DNA of 36,358 bases from Planctomycetota bacterium (GTDB lineage: Bacteria; Planctomycetota; UBA1135; GCA-002686595), in the NCBI GenBank assembly GCA_028278425.1, contig JANQEJ010000333.1:1-36358 (forward strand), given 5' to 3'. The position numbers and the translations under genes are program-made. How positions within the stretch are numbered: the first letter of the stretch is position 1; every line of letters begins with the position of its first letter. The notes under the pieces are model-generated. The model had not been told where the DNA came from, ran no database searches, and was given only the letters and a program-made list of their open reading frames with translations. Positions 1-8,071 of the stretch are shown in pieces.

Positions 1-726
1 GAGGGGCGCCGCGTCGTCGCCGCGGAGACCGCCGACGGGCGCGCGCACGAGGGCACGCGCTTCTACCTGACGATGACGCTCTCCGACTTCGTCGCCGCAC
101 TCGACCCGCCGCCGCCGCCGGCGGTCGTCGCCGCGGGGCGCGGGCTCGCGCACCGCGACTTCCTCGTCGTCGCGCTGATCGCGGAGCGCGCGGGGCTCTT
201 CCCCGACCAGTGGATCTACGTACACGACCCGGAGGTGCGCGTGGCGCGCGTGACGTGCTACGCGAACTGGTCCGCGGCGATGTCTCCGGGTCCGAGCACG
301 ACGGCCCTGGGACTCGAGTACTTCTGCGGGCGCGGCGACGCGCTGTGGAACCGTCCCGACGGGGAGCTCGTCGCGCTGGCGCGCGAGGAGCTCGAGCGGA
401 TTGGCTTCTCGGCAGACGGACCCGGCCGCGTGCACCGCTTCCGCGACGCCTATCCGGTCTACGACGGCCGCTACCGCGAGCGCAGAGCGCTGCTCCAGCG
501 CTGGATCGGCACCGAGCTCGACAACGTGCAGCCCGCGGGACGCAAAGGCCTGCACAACTACAACAGCCAGGACCACGCGATGATGACGGCGACGCTGGCG
601 GTGCGAAACGCGCTCGAGGGCGCGGCCTTCGACGCCTGGGCGGTGAACACCGACCGCGAATACGCCGAGGAGGGCTCCGCGCGCGAGGAGCTGGAGGAGC
701 GGCTCGTGCCGCTGCGGGCCCGATGA
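1..726 (+). CDS. FAD-dependent oxidoreductase, UDP-galactopyranose-mutase-like (3' part)
   Basis: The frame is open from the first base, so the N-terminus with the FAD-binding Rossmann motif lies outside the window; the Met at 73 is internal. The visible 241 residues carry the C-terminal signature of NAD(P)/FAD-dependent proteins related to UDP-galactopyranose mutase and protoporphyrinogen oxidase: FPDQWIYVHDPEVRVARV, an NWS segment, the LGLEYFC stretch, AYPVYDGRYRER, then GLHNYNSQDHAMMTATLAVRN, and finally a WAVNTDREY tail. Members of this group often sit in polysaccharide or glycolipid clusters. The next gene, a glycosyltransferase, starts inside the stop codon (ATGA overlap), which implies translational coupling and a shared role in glycan synthesis. 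The family is well supported; the substrate is not known. Confidence 0.85.
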   Translation, partial: EGRRVVAAETADGRAHEGTRFYLTMTLSDFVAALDPPPPPAVVAAGRGLAHRDFLVVALIAERAGLFPDQWIYVHDPEVRVARVTCYANWSAAMSPGPSTTALGLEYFCGRGDALWNRPDGELVALAREELERIGFSADGPGRVHRFRDAYPVYDGRYRERRALLQRWIGTELDNVQPAGRKGLHNYNSQDHAMMTATLAVRNALEGAAFDAWAVNTDREYAEEGSAREELEERLVPLRAR

Positions 727-1430
727 CGGAGCTGCGCGATCCCGCCCTGCCGCCCGCGGCCGACGTCGGCTCCTTTGCGGGCCAGGGGATCAGCGTGATC
801 ATCCCCGCCTACGCGGACCGGCCGCGCCTGCACCGCGCCGTCCGGTCGGTCGAGACGACGACGGACCTGCCCTTCGAGCTCGTCGTCGCGCTCGCCCCCC
901 AGCAGGTGGCCGCCAACCGCAACGCGGGGCTGGCGCGCGCGACCCAGGACCTCTGCGCATTCCTCGACGACGACGTGGTGCTCCCCCCGGGCTGGGCGTC
1001 GCGGCTCGTCGCGGTGCTCGACGCGCGTCCCGACGTCGGCGCGGTGTCCGGCAAGCTCGTGTTCCCCGACGGCCGGCCGCAAACGCGCCGGCCGGACCTC
1101 GGCCCGGGCGAGCTCTGGGAGATTCCGATCCCGGGCACGTGCTTCGTCTACTGCCGCTCGCGCGTCGGCGATCCGTACTTCGACCAGACGTACCTCGGGT
1201 CGCAGTGGGAGGACACCGACTGGGTGTGGCAGCTCCGCGAGCGCGGCTTCCCGACCGTGATGACCGGCGACGTCACCGTCGTGCACGACCACCAGCTCTC
1301 GGAGAACCAGTGGTTCTTCGAGAACGCCGAGCGCTTCCAGCGGAAGTGGGGCCGCTTCCCGGCGGAACACGAGGTGGCCGCCATCACGCGGGAGGAGCTC
1401 GACGCAACGGATCCGCCGGCGGTCGGGTGA
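723..1430 (+). CDS. Glycosyltransferase family 2 (GT-A fold)
   Basis: A 235-residue protein with GT2 hallmarks. ISVIIPAYADRP near residues 23-33 is the nucleotide-binding first strand. FLDDDV at 80-85 is the metal-binding DxD region. QWEDTDW around 161-167 holds the ED pair expected for the catalytic base. It is predicted to transfer a sugar from a nucleotide-sugar donor to a surface glycan or lipid acceptor on the cytoplasmic side; there is no transmembrane segment. The ATG overlaps the TGA of the upstream oxidoreductase by 4 nt, so the two are probably one translational unit. The protein is short for GT2 but contains the complete GT-A core. The sugar donor cannot be read from the sequence. 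Confidence 0.9.
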   Translation: MTELRDPALPPAADVGSFAGQGISVIIPAYADRPRLHRAVRSVETTTDLPFELVVALAPQQVAANRNAGLARATQDLCAFLDDDVVLPPGWASRLVAVLDARPDVGAVSGKLVFPDGRPQTRRPDLGPGELWEIPIPGTCFVYCRSRVGDPYFDQTYLGSQWEDTDWVWQLRERGFPTVMTGDVTVVHDHQLSENQWFFENAERFQRKWGRFPAEHEVAAITREELDATDPPAVG

Positions 1431-1452
1431 CGGCCGCTAGGCTGTGGCCCGC

Positions 1453-2643
1453 ATGACGAAGAAACGCCTCTTCTTCGCGGTCGTGCTCGCGCTCCTGATC
1501 GCCGACCAGGCGGTGAACTACACGGTGCTCCGCGACGGACGTCTCTTCGGCTTCTTCGTGGCGCCGTACGACCCGCCGCTCTTCACGTGGCCGCAGCTTC
1601 GATCGCGCGACACCGCCATCCGCATCGCCGCGGGCGACGAGGAGCTGCGCGCGCTCTCGACGATCGACCCCGAGCTCGGTTGGGCGCCGCCGCGGAACGA
1701 AACCGCCTTCGGCGCGCACTTCGACGTGCTCGGCGCGCGGATCAGCGTGCGCGAGCACGCGCTCGAGAAGGGCGCGGAACGGCGCATCCTCGCCATGGGC
1801 GGGAGCTTCACCCTCGGCGCCGAGGTCAAGGAGCACGAGGCCTGGGCTTCGCGGATCGAAGAGGCGTGCCCGCAGGTGGAGATCCTGAACCTCGGCGTCT
1901 CCGCCTACGGCATGGACCAGGCCTACCTGCGGTTCCTGCGCCGCGGCGCCGAGCTCGATCCGGACGAGGTCTGGTTCGGGCTCCTGCCCGCCGCGTCGCC
2001 GCGGGTCTCGACCCACTTCGGCCCGGCGTCGCAGAAGTGGGTGACGGCGGCGAACTTCAAGCCGCGCTTCCTCCCGCTCGACGGCGGCGGACTTCGACTC
2101 GTGGCGAACCCGGCGCCCAGCCACGCCGAGGCCGCGCGCCTCCTGACGGACCAGCGCGCCTTCTTCGACGCGCTGGTGGAGACCGACCTGTGGGTCGCGC
2201 GCTCTCCGGCGGCCTTCGCGCCGCGCGGCAGCCATCCGTCGCACTGGTTCACCACCTCGCGGCTCCTGGTCACGGCGATGGAGTCGGGCGACCGCGCCCT
2301 GGCGCCCTGGCTCGAGGATTCCGACAGCGAGATCTACCGCACGCTGCGGGAGCTCCTGCTCGCCTTCGACCGCGGGGCGCGCGATCTGGGCGCGGAGTTC
2401 AAAGTCCTCGTCCTGCCCGCCTACAGCGACCTGCACGCCCGCGCGGACGCCGGTCGCGCCTTCTGGCAGCCCTTGATCGACGACGTCGCGGCCGAGGGAA
2501 TCGAGTGCTTCGATCTGTCGGACGCCCTGGTCGCCGCCGGCGCGCTCGAAGAGGAGGGCTGCTGGGCACTCAATTGGCACTACAGCCCGCATGGCAACCG
2601 GGTCGTCGCCGAAGCGATCCGGGAGCGCTGGCTCGCCGAATAG
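1453..2643 (+). CDS. SGNH/GDSL hydrolase-like protein with N-terminal membrane anchor
   Basis: 396 residues from the ATG at 1453; an in-frame GTG at 1444 would add three residues. Residues 5-25 form a hydrophobic segment (signal anchor). The SGNH fold is suggested by AMGGSFTLG at about 114-122 (block I, with S118 as candidate nucleophile), NLGVSAYG at about 146-153 (block II), and a C-terminal NWHYSPHGN at about 374-382 with His in the block V position. The usual Asp of the DxxH motif is not obvious, so catalysis is uncertain. Similar proteins act as O-acetylesterases or O-acetyltransferase partners on exported polysaccharides. That fits the upstream oxidoreductase and GT2 genes, whose last stop is 22 nt before this start. 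The specific substrate is unknown. Confidence 0.7.
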   Translation: MTKKRLFFAVVLALLIADQAVNYTVLRDGRLFGFFVAPYDPPLFTWPQLRSRDTAIRIAAGDEELRALSTIDPELGWAPPRNETAFGAHFDVLGARISVREHALEKGAERRILAMGGSFTLGAEVKEHEAWASRIEEACPQVEILNLGVSAYGMDQAYLRFLRRGAELDPDEVWFGLLPAASPRVSTHFGPASQKWVTAANFKPRFLPLDGGGLRLVANPAPSHAEAARLLTDQRAFFDALVETDLWVARSPAAFAPRGSHPSHWFTTSRLLVTAMESGDRALAPWLEDSDSEIYRTLRELLLAFDRGARDLGAEFKVLVLPAYSDLHARADAGRAFWQPLIDDVAAEGIECFDLSDALVAAGALEEEGCWALNWHYSPHGNRVVAEAIRERWLAE

Positions 2644-2735
2644 CCTCCCGACACGCTCGGGTGCGGCTGACGCCCGGAGGCCACCGGCGCAGATGCGCGA
2701 GTAGCTCTCCGAGCGTAGCGCTGCCATGGAGTCAT

Positions 2736-3140
2736 TCAGCGCGAGGATGCCGGAAGCTGCTCGATCGGGAGCTGGACAGGATAGGCTCGAACCCGGATCG
2801 GAATCTCGCGCGGCGTCTCGTCGCCGGGCGAATACACCCGGGCAAGCTTCCACACGGTAGCGGTTCCGTCGGCGTGATGCTCGACGATCGGGTTCTCGTA
2901 GCTCAACGGAGCGCCATACGGGTCGAGATAGATTTCTGCCACATCCGGTCGCGGCGCATCGGGGATTGTCTCTACGTGCGCGAGCTGAAGGCCAGGCGGT
3001 TCACTCTCCACCGGCACCGTGGCAGCGGGCGTCTCCACGGCCGCCGGCTCCGTCGATACGTTCAGGAGGACCAGAGCCAGGAACGTAGTGATAGGAGCCA
3101 ACGCGGCCGCGGCGAGCACCAGTGCATTCCGTGTCTTCAT
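2736..3140 (-). CDS. Small membrane-anchored or secreted hypothetical protein
   Basis: 134 residues with an N-terminal hydrophobic stretch (about 7-28), then a Pro/Glu/Val-rich linker, then a compact C-terminal part with DVAEIYLDPYG and a segment reading YENPIVEHHADGTATVWKL. No known family is recognised. It begins 32 nt after the stop of the secreted P1 gene on the same strand, so the two are probably cotranscribed. No clear Shine-Dalgarno motif is visible. Codon third positions are less GC-rich than in the flanking glycan genes, like the rest of the 2.7-9.95 kb stretch. It may be an accessory envelope protein. That it is a real gene rests on the hydrophobic N-terminus, the operon-like spacing and the absence of a better frame. 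Confidence 0.6.
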   Translation of the reverse strand: MKTRNALVLAAAALAPITTFLALVLLNVSTEPAAVETPAATVPVESEPPGLQLAHVETIPDAPRPDVAEIYLDPYGAPLSYENPIVEHHADGTATVWKLARVYSPGDETPREIPIRVRAYPVQLPIEQLPASSR

Positions 3141-3172
3141 GGGAACGATCTCGTATCGTTGGAGCTAGCTCC

Positions 3173-5068
3173 TCAGGGTTGCAGATGAAGCGTGACCATC
3201 TGGGTGCTGTTCGCCGACAGCGAGCTTGGGTCCAGAACGGTCCCTTGACCATGAAGGACCGCTCCGGCGAAGGCGGCGGCCACGGGAAACTGCGTGCCGG
3301 TGAAGGCTCCCTCGGTCGGGAAGGAGAAGACGATCGGCGTGGCGGTTCCAGCGCTGGTCGTCGCGTTGAAGACATTGTCCAGGGCCAAGAGGAGATAGCT
3401 CCCGTAGTACGGGATACCGGGCGGCGGTATCGGCGTTAGAGCGAATCCTGAGACGGCGACGTTGCTGAGAACCGACGCGTCGTGGAGACTGCGGATCTCG
3501 AGGCCCACCGTTGCCTGTCCCGATCCGACGGAGAGGTAAAGACCGTTGAGGGCCCCTCCGCCGTTGGGAGATGGTTCGAGCCCGGCGCCGAGGCCGGTGT
3601 CCGCCACCACGTTGAGCACGGGCTCCGCGAACGTCGCCCAGACCGCGGGCGTGTGAGCCCAGGAGTTGGGAACCACCACACCGCCGCCGAGATGGAAGCC
3701 GCCGAAGGGACTCGCTAGCGCGGGATCGATCCCCGGAGTCTCATTCGTGCTGACGGCACCTTGAAGCGTGTACACGCCCAAGCCGCAGGTTCCTCCTGAG
3801 TGGTTCATACCGCCGGGGGCGAAGTACGTGAGCGCCGCGTCGCAGACGCCGTTGCAGACGATGTCCACGCCCGTGCCAGGCTCTCCCCCCGGGTAGAGGC
3901 TGACCTCGACGAAGTAGCCGTTGACGAATCCGGGGGGAGGGCAGTCGCCGCCGGTGGGCGAGCAAAGCGTCGGGGCGATCGTACACGGGTTCCCGAGGCC
4001 GGAGTCGCCCAGCGAAATGAACAGGTACTGGTCGCCTCCGGAGTTGCTCGGCGTGGCCGGATTGCCAAACGTGGCCGGGTTGTTGAGGAAGAGGGGCTCT
4101 CGACTCCCCGCGTTGCCCGAACCCGAGTAGGTGCAGGCAAAGCAGGGATCCGTGCAAGCCGTCGTGCCCTTGTCGGTCACGTGGGCTGTGGACTCGATCG
4201 CACGCGTGATCGCGCGGTCGTAGAAGCTCGCCGTCGTCGTCCAATCCGTCTTGAACAAGTACTCCATCGTCCCATCGAGCCGGATCTTGCCGCGCGCGCA
4301 CGTCAGCACCTCTCTGGCCAGAATCCCCCAGAAGAAGTCACCGTCAAGGTCTGGGGGAAACGTCCCGACCGGCGCGCCCACGCTGGGCTTGCTCAGGAAG
4401 CGAACGGTCTCCGGACCGTTGTTGAGCGGTATGTCGTTGCCGGAGCGTCCCGTCCCGATCTGGATCGACACCGTCTGAGGGGCGAGGATGACGGGCGATC
4501 CGATGGGAGTCCCGTCGGGCTGGACCTGGGCCACCCCCACCAGGTTGATCGCGTTCTTGACTTCCGTGGCGGTCGCCCCGGCGGCGACGGAGCACACGAA
4601 GGTCGGCTCGAGACCGGTCCCGAGGACCGCCACGGTGGTCAGGTCGCCTGCAAAGGCCCAAAAGTTCGCTCCCGACACCTGCTCGAACGCGAGCTCGGAC
4701 GTCGCGTTCTGCGGGAATCCGGTGGGGCTTTGCATTCCCTCGTTCACAAGCCACACCTCGTCGACGGAAGTGACCGCCGTTCCGGTCACCGAGAGGCCCA
4801 GGGCGACGAGGTTGGAGGGGGGGAATTCAACCCCCTTGAAGACGACGCTGGCACGCGCTGAGCCGCCTGAGCCCGGCGGCGAAACCGGGCTCGATGGCTG
4901 CAACCCATCGGTAGTGACGAAGTCGATGCTCGTCCCTTGGTGCATGTAGACGCAGGCGTCCGGACCGGACTGCGCGGTCGCAGCGTGAGCGAAGGCGAGC
5001 ATCGAAAACGTGAGGAACGCGGTGCGAACACCGTGCGGTTGGAAAACAGCGGCTGATGAATCGTTCAT
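3173..5068 (-). CDS. Secreted paralogue family member P1, with unique N-terminal domain
   Basis: 631 residues from the ATG at 5068, chosen because AAGGA lies about 10 nt upstream and a signal peptide follows (about 1-33, ending AHAATAQ). A longer frame exists upstream but would bury the signal. Residues 34-205 form a domain not found in the other copies. From about 211 (NDIPLNNG) the protein aligns by eye to P2-P5: FWGIL, YLFKTDW, SFYDR, then the four-Cys core (GLGNPCT, TLCSPTGGDCPPPGF, GGTCGLG), then NGGGALNGL and a C-terminal beta-rich segment ending in HLQP. An insert before the core adds a Cys cluster (ACTDPCFAC). It is predicted to be exported; the function is unknown. It is the only copy lying apart from the 28-36 kb cluster. 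Confidence 0.8.
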   Translation of the reverse strand: MNDSSAAVFQPHGVRTAFLTFSMLAFAHAATAQSGPDACVYMHQGTSIDFVTTDGLQPSSPVSPPGSGGSARASVVFKGVEFPPSNLVALGLSVTGTAVTSVDEVWLVNEGMQSPTGFPQNATSELAFEQVSGANFWAFAGDLTTVAVLGTGLEPTFVCSVAAGATATEVKNAINLVGVAQVQPDGTPIGSPVILAPQTVSIQIGTGRSGNDIPLNNGPETVRFLSKPSVGAPVGTFPPDLDGDFFWGILAREVLTCARGKIRLDGTMEYLFKTDWTTTASFYDRAITRAIESTAHVTDKGTTACTDPCFACTYSGSGNAGSREPLFLNNPATFGNPATPSNSGGDQYLFISLGDSGLGNPCTIAPTLCSPTGGDCPPPGFVNGYFVEVSLYPGGEPGTGVDIVCNGVCDAALTYFAPGGMNHSGGTCGLGVYTLQGAVSTNETPGIDPALASPFGGFHLGGGVVVPNSWAHTPAVWATFAEPVLNVVADTGLGAGLEPSPNGGGALNGLYLSVGSGQATVGLEIRSLHDASVLSNVAVSGFALTPIPPPGIPYYGSYLLLALDNVFNATTSAGTATPIVFSFPTEGAFTGTQFPVAAAFAGAVLHGQGTVLDPSSLSANSTQMVTLHLQP

Positions 5069-5372
5069 TCTAGTGTGTCCTTTCGCCGTCTTTCGGGTCG
5101 GAAGACAGGGATGCCACCCACAGGACGACCGGCATCGGCCTCGCAACGCGCTTTCCTGCCAGCTAGCCCCTTTCTGGACCCGGGTAAACTGTGCGGTTCA
5201 CGGACCTGGGGACTCGGCAACCGGAGAGCGTTGCAGCAATCGCGAGGATTCCGTCCGGCAACGTTCCATTGGGACGGTCTAGCCAGAAGGTGTGGAACGA
5301 ATCAGATGGGCCGGGCCTTGCTCGTTCCGCTACGCAGGCTCTCGATTCCGATCGTCAAGGGGTGGTTACGAC
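5069..5372. other. Intergenic region upstream of P1
   Basis: 304 bp between the stop of the ECF sigma fusion gene and the start of P1, both on the minus strand. I see no convincing gene. It should hold the P1 promoter, but I could not place -35/-10 boxes with confidence. The 10-mer GCAACGTTCC at 5258-5267 recurs at 7973-7982. The P1 ribosome-binding site (AAGGA on the minus strand) lies just upstream of 5068. Confidence 0.5.
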
Positions 5373-7772
5373 CTATCGTCTCTCAAGCGGCACAACGACC
5401 GTCGCCTGGGAGTCAGCAACTAGTTGGACCCACTCTGAGAACTCTTCAGGAGTCCGGTATGTCTCCGTCTCAATAGGGTCTAGAGAGATACGATAGTAGC
5501 CGGCATCGGCAACGCCGAAGACCATCTTGGAGCCTCTGTTGTCCTGCCAGCGAAATCGCACGCGCTCTCCGCCCCTCTTGATCCTCAGCCTTTCTCTTAT
5601 CTTCCCATCGGTCACTATTTCGTAGGGAGGAATCCTCGTTCCTTCTTCCTCGAACACGAGCTCAAATGCATACGAAGGCCCTAGCTCTATCACGCATTCG
5701 TTGATGCCCTGCGCCACGACTTGTATCCGGTCTTCCTCTCCAATCGGGCGCCGTGGACCGGTATCGAGGCGGACCCGACCTGGCACCGTGAAGAACCGAA
5801 GCCCGTTCGCAAAAGGTTCAGCTCTGCCGCCGCTCTTCCGGAGGACTTCGATCGATTGGTCGGCGGTTTGCGGAGCCGGCCACCACGAGAGGCGTACGGT
5901 TCCGTCCCGCGCCAACGCGCCGCTTCGCGAATCGGTCAGTTGAACTCGGACCTCGGCCAATTCGGGGATCTCGATGGACTGGTAGGAGCTCGTTCCCGCC
6001 GCAACTTCGAAGACCTCTGAGAGGAAGCCAAAGGGAGCCACGCTGACGAAATAGCGTCCCGAAGGAACCGGGTCGGCCTGCCATTCGAATCCGCCGGCTG
6101 GACTCGCGCTCATCTGCTTGATCGGGATCTTGACCTCGTGCGGACTCCCTCGCGCAGCCTCGAGCGGATGTAGTCCTAGGACGACGTCACGGTGCTGTGC
6201 CGAAGGCGGAAGCAACAGGGAACCTCCGACAATGCCCTTCCCGTACGGCAACGGCGGAAGCGCTAGCGCCATGAGCACCGCCGCCGACTCTCCCGGCCCT
6301 AATTCAATTGTGTCCGTTGCCAGAACGAATCCACCTTCTTGCCCCCCTGGGAATGTCAGCGCGCCGACCACGCGGTACCGGCGCGGATTCAAGCCGGTCA
6401 CGCGGATGGGCTCCGCGATCTCGCCCGTCAACGCGCTCTCTAGGACAAGGTCATCCTTCTCCGCTGTATGGAGGCGCAACCAAAACCGCGATCCGTACTT
6501 CGCGTACAAGCTCGGATCGTAGTTCGCAAGGGTGACCGTCAAGTCGGCGCCCGGTTCCAGATAGACAGGTCTCTCTCCACCGCTTCGCAGGTCTACGCTT
6601 AACGATTTCCACCCGTAGTTCTTGCTGCGAACGAAGAACGCGGCTTCCTTCGCTGTCTGATGCCGTGGGCTTCCCGCGTCCGTTTCCCCGGGCGACAGTT
6701 CGAGGGTCCGGCCCGCGGAGTCGGATATGACGTACCGGCGTACGCCGGAGAGGTCTTCGTCGAGTTGAGGTAGAACGTTGACGGGAGACTTCAAGCCAGA
6801 CACGCCGGCGTATGTCACGGTGTCGACGCCCGGATGGTCGTGGCTCGGGTAATCGACGGCGATGATCTCAACGTCTTCCAAGCTCGCCCTTGAGTCCTTG
6901 TCGACAGCCTGAATCTCGAAGGACGGCAGCGACTGTGCATCCGCGCCACCGACGGTTCCCGCTGGCATGTCTCCGGATCGGAGCTGGCGCGGTGCTAGCG
7001 GTGCTCTCCCCCCCAGCGAAACCGGTTCCGTCGTCAGCGAGCTTCCGTCTTGTCTCTGGATGCGTGGTGATTCCGGGCCCACCACGGAAGTCGAGGAGTT
7101 AGCGACGAGCGCGTGAACGGTAACGACGACGGCAAGCGGCAAGAGTGCCAAGGCAGCCCAAGGCAAGAGGGCTACCGCGGACTTCAACGGAGTTCCCCGG
7201 GTGCTTGATTGCTGAAACGCGGAACGGACACCGTCGCCGAGCTCACCGACGTCGGCGTGGGCAAGGAGCACTGCGATGGTAGAGCTCTCGATGCCGTAGC
7301 GCTTCAGTCGAGTTGTGAGCATGCTCCTGCCGCGGCTTATCCAAGAGCGTACGGTGACCTCCTTGGCCCCAGTGATGCGCGCGATCTCTGCGTACGTTCG
7401 TCCTTCGAGAAGGTGCAGATTCAGCGCGGATCGATACGGCTCTTCGAGCTGGTCGATCTCGGTTCGTACGATCCGCGACCACTCCATCTGGATGCTCTCA
7501 TCAACGGGCGCGAGCACGGCGGCCGGCTGCAACCCCTGCGATTCAATCTCTTTCCTCCTCGCTCGAGCACTCCAGAAACGGCGCAGTTGGTTCCTTACGA
7601 TCGCTCTTCGATACCGCCTTGGGTCGCGGCCTCTTGCCGCCGGCTTGGTGAGGATCGTCAGGAATGCCTCCTGAACGGCATCGTCGGCGTCACAATCACT
7701 GGGAGCCGCTTGGCGAGCAATGCGCTGCATCGACGCCAATTCAGCCCTAACGTCATCTTCGGAACGTTCCAT
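5373..7772 (-). CDS. ECF sigma-70 factor fused to a transmembrane segment and a large sensor-like domain
   Basis: 799 residues from the ATG at 7772; a TTG one codon upstream is the only nearby alternative. The first 160 residues are an ECF sigma factor. Region 2 includes DADDAVQEAFLTIL near 28-41. Region 4 is near 113-158, with YRSALNLHLLEGRTYAEIA followed by the helix-turn-helix EVTVRSWISRGRSML. A hydrophobic helix at about 198-225 follows, then about 570 residues predicted outside the cytoplasm, built of beta-sandwich-like segments including weak carboxypeptidase-regulatory-like repeats. ECF factors fused to C-terminal membrane and sensor parts are characteristic of Planctomycetota. The layout suggests a one-protein envelope sensor, but how region 2/4 would be released is unknown. 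It diverges from the secreted propeller gene at 8072. Confidence 0.85.
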   Translation of the reverse strand: MERSEDDVRAELASMQRIARQAAPSDCDADDAVQEAFLTILTKPAARGRDPRRYRRAIVRNQLRRFWSARARRKEIESQGLQPAAVLAPVDESIQMEWSRIVRTEIDQLEEPYRSALNLHLLEGRTYAEIARITGAKEVTVRSWISRGRSMLTTRLKRYGIESSTIAVLLAHADVGELGDGVRSAFQQSSTRGTPLKSAVALLPWAALALLPLAVVVTVHALVANSSTSVVGPESPRIQRQDGSSLTTEPVSLGGRAPLAPRQLRSGDMPAGTVGGADAQSLPSFEIQAVDKDSRASLEDVEIIAVDYPSHDHPGVDTVTYAGVSGLKSPVNVLPQLDEDLSGVRRYVISDSAGRTLELSPGETDAGSPRHQTAKEAAFFVRSKNYGWKSLSVDLRSGGERPVYLEPGADLTVTLANYDPSLYAKYGSRFWLRLHTAEKDDLVLESALTGEIAEPIRVTGLNPRRYRVVGALTFPGGQEGGFVLATDTIELGPGESAAVLMALALPPLPYGKGIVGGSLLLPPSAQHRDVVLGLHPLEAARGSPHEVKIPIKQMSASPAGGFEWQADPVPSGRYFVSVAPFGFLSEVFEVAAGTSSYQSIEIPELAEVRVQLTDSRSGALARDGTVRLSWWPAPQTADQSIEVLRKSGGRAEPFANGLRFFTVPGRVRLDTGPRRPIGEEDRIQVVAQGINECVIELGPSYAFELVFEEEGTRIPPYEIVTDGKIRERLRIKRGGERVRFRWQDNRGSKMVFGVADAGYYRISLDPIETETYRTPEEFSEWVQLVADSQATVVVPLERR

Positions 7773-8071
7773 CAACGCTGGTAAGAGTCAGAGCACGCCA
7801 CAATCGTACCCGTTGCAGGATTCGACGGAGGTCTCCTCCAACCCCTCGTAACACCCACATCCTACGAGGGTTAGAGTCAACGGCCCAACTTCGTTGGAGC
7901 TTCCCGTCAGCGAGCGGAAGGGGTGCCTCGTTGGCACTGGGAAGCCCGAGCGCCGATTCTCCTGATCTCCTTGCAACGTTCCCCGCGCGCCGGTTCTCCC
8001 AGTCCTACCGGCGGCTAATAACCCGAGGTTCGGCTCTTCGCCAAACCGACTAGCAACGAAAGGTGAGTCCT
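7773..8071. promoter_or_regulatory. Divergent intergenic region, ECF fusion / secreted propeller
   Basis: About 300 bp separating two divergent genes, so it must hold both promoters unless one is read from further away. It contains GCAACGTTCC (7973-7982) and an inverted repeat GCCGGT/ACCGGC (7989-7994 with 8007-8012). The propeller RBS is GAAAGG just before 8072. The palindrome GGAACGTTCC (7761-7770) lies at the very start of the sigma gene. No -35/-10 pair could be assigned with confidence. A 62-codon minus-strand frame at 7788-7976 starting at TTG is not supported as a gene. Confidence 0.4.

Noticed and set aside
1384..2853. A 489-codon minus-strand frame opposite the SGNH-like gene
   Set aside because: Arg/Glu-rich antisense shadow; the plus-strand gene has a signal anchor and SGNH blocks.
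7788..7976. A 62-codon minus-strand frame ending 15 nt before the ECF fusion, with a Cys-containing tail
   Set aside because: It begins at TTG with a possible RBS only outside normal spacing and has no homologue I recognise; more likely part of the ECF 5' region.
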